A stretch of 20,964 nt of DNA from Carex sylvatica (Eukaryota; Streptophyta; Magnoliopsida; Poales; Cyperaceae). Below, piece after piece: positions 19,066-20,964 of the stretch. Under the pieces are notes generated by a model. It ran no database searches. It was not told the origin of the DNA and saw only the letters and a program-made list of their open reading frames with translations. The position numbers and the translations under genes were made by a program. Each line of letters begins with the position of its first letter. Position 1 is the first letter of the stretch. The DNA lies in the NCBI GenBank assembly GCA_964058845.1, contig CAXKVR010000926.1:1-20964 (forward strand), in the 5' to 3' direction.

Positions 19066-19507
19066 AATGGTTTTCTATTATTTAGGTTTTTTTATATTTT
19101 TAATAGTTTGTTTGAGTTGATTTTTCTAAGAGGGTGAGAAAAACGAAATTCAGATTCAGTTAGAAACGACGAACAGGGGAACTAATTCTTCATTGGACTT
19201 CAAACTTGACATTGAATTATGGGCCGGACCGAGATGTTGATTTGACCATTTTTCCAAATATTATTTTCTCCCATTGAAATATTATGGAGATGCAGTATTA
19301 ATTTTATCACGCATACAACTACAGATATTTAGTTAAGGCTTCAACATTCGTGTTTGATATCACCATATTTGATCTATTATTCAAACCAATCCCCGTACCA
19401 AAATTTGGGCTTTAAACAATTAAATAGCGTCTATTACATTGAATATCTATAGAATGTGGTACTGCTGCATTTTCATTCTTATTTGCAGATAAATTGGCGA
19501 AATCAGA
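19066..19507. other. Intergenic stretch between LINE and gypsy LTR
   Basis: No gene is visible. If the LINE lies in an intron of a minus-strand gene, that gene's promoter or first exon would be expected here. The minus strand has GGCCCATAAT at about 19225-19216, a phrase seen in plant promoters, but I cannot find a start codon joined to a plausible donor. Confidence 0.4.
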
Positions 19508-19569
19508 AGATAACTGATAATCTGAGACTGTGCATGCGAGTCGCATCAACCCTGACGCGAGTCGCTTAC

Positions 19570-19720
19570 CACTCTGACGCTACCACAGATGCTAGCCGCA
19601 TCAGACAGACTTCGATGCGACTCGCATTCATGCCACGCGACTCGCGTTATCACTCTGACGCTACCACAGACGCTAGCCGCATCAGACAAACTATGATTCG
19701 ACCCGCATCAGAGTTTTCCA
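19570..19720 (+). repeat. 81-bp tandem duplication in the gypsy U3
   Basis: CACTCTGACGCTACCACAGA starts at 19570 and again at 19651. Each copy continues with GCTAGCCGCATCAGACA and then a CGA(C/CC)CGCAT-like motif. The second copy is incomplete. Repeats upstream of the TATA box are common in LTR enhancers. Confidence 0.85.
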
Positions 19721-19777
19721 GAGCAGAAGGAGGAGGCCCAATTAAGGCCCAAAGATGAAAGGGTCATTTGGGAAGGC

Positions 19778-19784
19778 TATAAAA
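19778..19784 (+). promoter_or_regulatory. TATA box of the gypsy LTR
   Basis: CTATAAAAGG gives the core TATAAAA. A transcription start would fall near 19810-19815, defining the U3/R boundary. Confidence 0.65.
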
Positions 19785-19940
19785 GGACATCCTCTGCCAC
19801 TAACCAGGGGATCGAACAGAATCTAAGAAAGAGGTTCAAAATGAGAGATTAAGCGGGAGAGCTGAGGAGTGAAGATTGGAGAGCTTCACAGATCTTCTTT
19901 CGTTCTTCTTCGAGTTTTATTATGATTTGTTCTTTCTTTA

Positions 19941-19959
19941 CTTTCTTTCTTTCTTTCTT
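19941..19959 (+). repeat. (CTTT)n microsatellite
   Basis: Nearly five units of CTTT, inside the transcribed part of the gypsy LTR. Confidence 0.85.
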
Positions 19960-20435
19960 GATCATGATTGAGTAGATCTTTTAGTTTCTGTTTCTAGGGT
20001 TAAGATGAGTTTATATTTGTGTTTATTTGCCTGAGTATTATTTCTATTGCTTGATTGAAATTGCTTGAATGAATCTTGTTGTCTACTGTTGAATGTCTAT
20101 AGCATCTCTTCTAGTATTTTGACCTTGATGTTTCTTACAATTAGATCAAGTATTTGAGGTAGATCTTTGATCTGAGAGGTGAGATCAATAGTAACTGAGA
20201 GGTGAAATTTTCATCTATTGAGAGATAGTGGATACCTTTAGTAAACCAGACAAATGACTTAGAATTGAATACTCTAGAGGTATGAGATCTAAGAAGGTGA
20301 AGTTGTATTTTCTTATCAAGTTCATTAAGTCATATAATGAGAGTTGAGATTTAGGAACTTCAGGTACGGTCAATGGATCCTTACACAAGTAAATAGCTAA
20401 AGATCAGACACATGCTGCATTCACTCGAGGTCCAC

Positions 20436-20500
20436 GCGACTCGCATGTGAGAGCACGTGGGTCGCGTCACACGGGTCGCATACGAAGGTATGCGAGTCGC
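20436..20500. repeat. Second cluster of the GCGAGTCGC motif in the gypsy R-U5 region
   Basis: GCGACTCGC at 20436-20444 and GCGAGTCGC at 20492-20500 bracket two variants, GTGGGTCGCG and ACGGGTCGC. The same motif occurs four times in U3 (19536, 19557, 19617, 19637). The 9-mer is its own reverse complement apart from the middle base, so sites read alike on both strands. Confidence 0.8.
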
Positions 20501-20838
20501 GTGAAGGGATCAGAGAGGCAGAGTCAAAAGACAAAGTCTAAAACCCTGGAAACTTCGTTTTATAATCAAGTAAAACTAAACTTTTAATTGCTGTCATTTA
20601 CTGATATCGAACTTAGGAAATCTACACAAACCAAATCACCCTTTCATTACTTCTAGTACCTAACTGAGCTAAGCAAAAGTTCAGAATTGAACCGTTCCCT
20701 GTGGATCGATACCTGATTATACCATTCGATAAGGGTTGTACACTTGCAATCTAATTCGGGAGCTAAATCAAGATTTTAAACAAAGTACAGCTCACTGTAC
20801 TGAAGCTTTGTGTATACGCTTTGCGCATAGCAAGTTTT

Positions 20839-20856
20839 TGGCGCTGTTGCAGGGGA
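20839..20856 (+). other. Primer-binding site of the gypsy element (tRNA-Asp type)
   Basis: TGGCGCTGTTGCAGGGGA differs at two positions from TGGCGCCGTTGCCGGGGA, the primer site widely found in plant Tat/Athila-type gypsy elements and complementary to the tRNA-Asp 3' end. It is followed by AACGA, also usual. The assignment to tRNA-Asp is from memory of the family. Confidence 0.75.
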
Positions 20857-20964
20857 ACGACAATCATTTTTTTGGATTTTAGCCTATCCAGGTTAATCTA
20901 GATTTTAATCTGTATCATTTCTTTTATTATTCTCATTCCAAAATCTGGCTTTCTTACCACCTTT

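Larger units (their letters stand above)
19508..20832 (+). mobile_element. Ty3-gypsy 5' LTR (start uncertain), element continues beyond window
   Basis: The primer-binding site at 20839-20856 fixes the right end: the LTR probably ends CA at 20831-20832. Upstream are a TATA box and a U3 rich in CpG motifs. The R-U5 part has phrases common just before the primer site of Tat/Athila-type elements (GTTCCCTGTGGATCGATACC, then AAGGGTTGTACACTTGCAAT). The left end is a guess: TGATAATCTGAG at about 19515 or nearby TGs are possible, and the matching 3' LTR is outside. Short open frames (for example 19456-19758) are not genes. The leader continues to 20964 without reaching gag. Confidence 0.65.

Noticed and set aside
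19456..19758. 100-codon plus-strand open frame with repeated ATTDASRIRQT
   Set aside because: The repeat is the translation of the 81-bp tandem repeat in the gypsy U3, not a protein gene.
1..20964. CRISPR arrays, rRNA or tRNA genes, bacterial-type operons
   Set aside because: None are visible. The direct repeats here are transposon-derived and not regularly spaced, and the tRNA-like matches are retrotransposon primer sites.

Overview
This is nuclear DNA of a flowering plant, most likely a eudicot. The window is AT-rich, its genes have spliced plant-type exons, and most of it is made of plant transposable elements (hAT, Tourist-like and other MITEs, Ty1-copia and Ty3-gypsy LTRs, an L1-type LINE). 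I cannot name the species.

The left 5 kb is the gene-bearing part. Two genes lie on the minus strand. The first is the 5' end of a CHX-family cation/H+ antiporter (two exons, cut by the window edge). The second is a complete DREB2-type AP2/ERF transcription factor of 206 residues, whose first 17 codons sit in a separate exon 1.36 kb upstream of the main exon. Its intron carries a duplicated block of about 205 bp. A less AT-rich stretch with a G-box and W-boxes lies about 1.1 kb upstream of its start codon.

From about 5.6 to 12 kb there is no recognisable host gene; the DNA is a stack of nested transposons. An old inverted-repeat element (about 5903-8660) is split in its right arm by a 1984-bp hAT-type element with a perfect 8-bp target duplication (GATTACAT). 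That hAT element looks composite: a complete small MITE at its left end, a second related copy at its right end, and about 1.65 kb of foreign DNA between, including copia LTR-like sequence. Next come a minus-strand copia LTR with a degenerate primer-binding site (9011-10494), a second copia LTR-like fragment (about 10996-11580) interrupted by a long-hairpin MITE with an 8-bp target duplication, and a Tourist-like MITE with a TTA duplication (11663-11978).

From 13 to 19 kb there are a small decayed LINE reverse-transcriptase tail on the minus strand, a 38-bp near-palindrome, one F-box-like exon on the minus strand, and a nearly full-length, dead L1-type LINE (13935-19057, plus strand). The LINE has a poly-A tail and a candidate 8-bp target duplication. 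Its ORF1 and ORF2 are broken by many stops and frameshifts and at least two internal deletions. It sits 27 bp upstream of the F-box-like exon's splice acceptor.

The right end holds the 5' LTR of a Ty3-gypsy element on the plus strand, with a TATA box, an 81-bp tandem repeat, clusters of a nearly palindromic CpG-rich motif, and a tRNA-Asp-type primer-binding site at 20839-20856. Its coding region lies beyond the window. I see no operon-like cooperation between genes and no clearly new molecular system. The most unusual structures are the composite hAT element, the repeated motif in the gypsy LTR and the near-palindrome.
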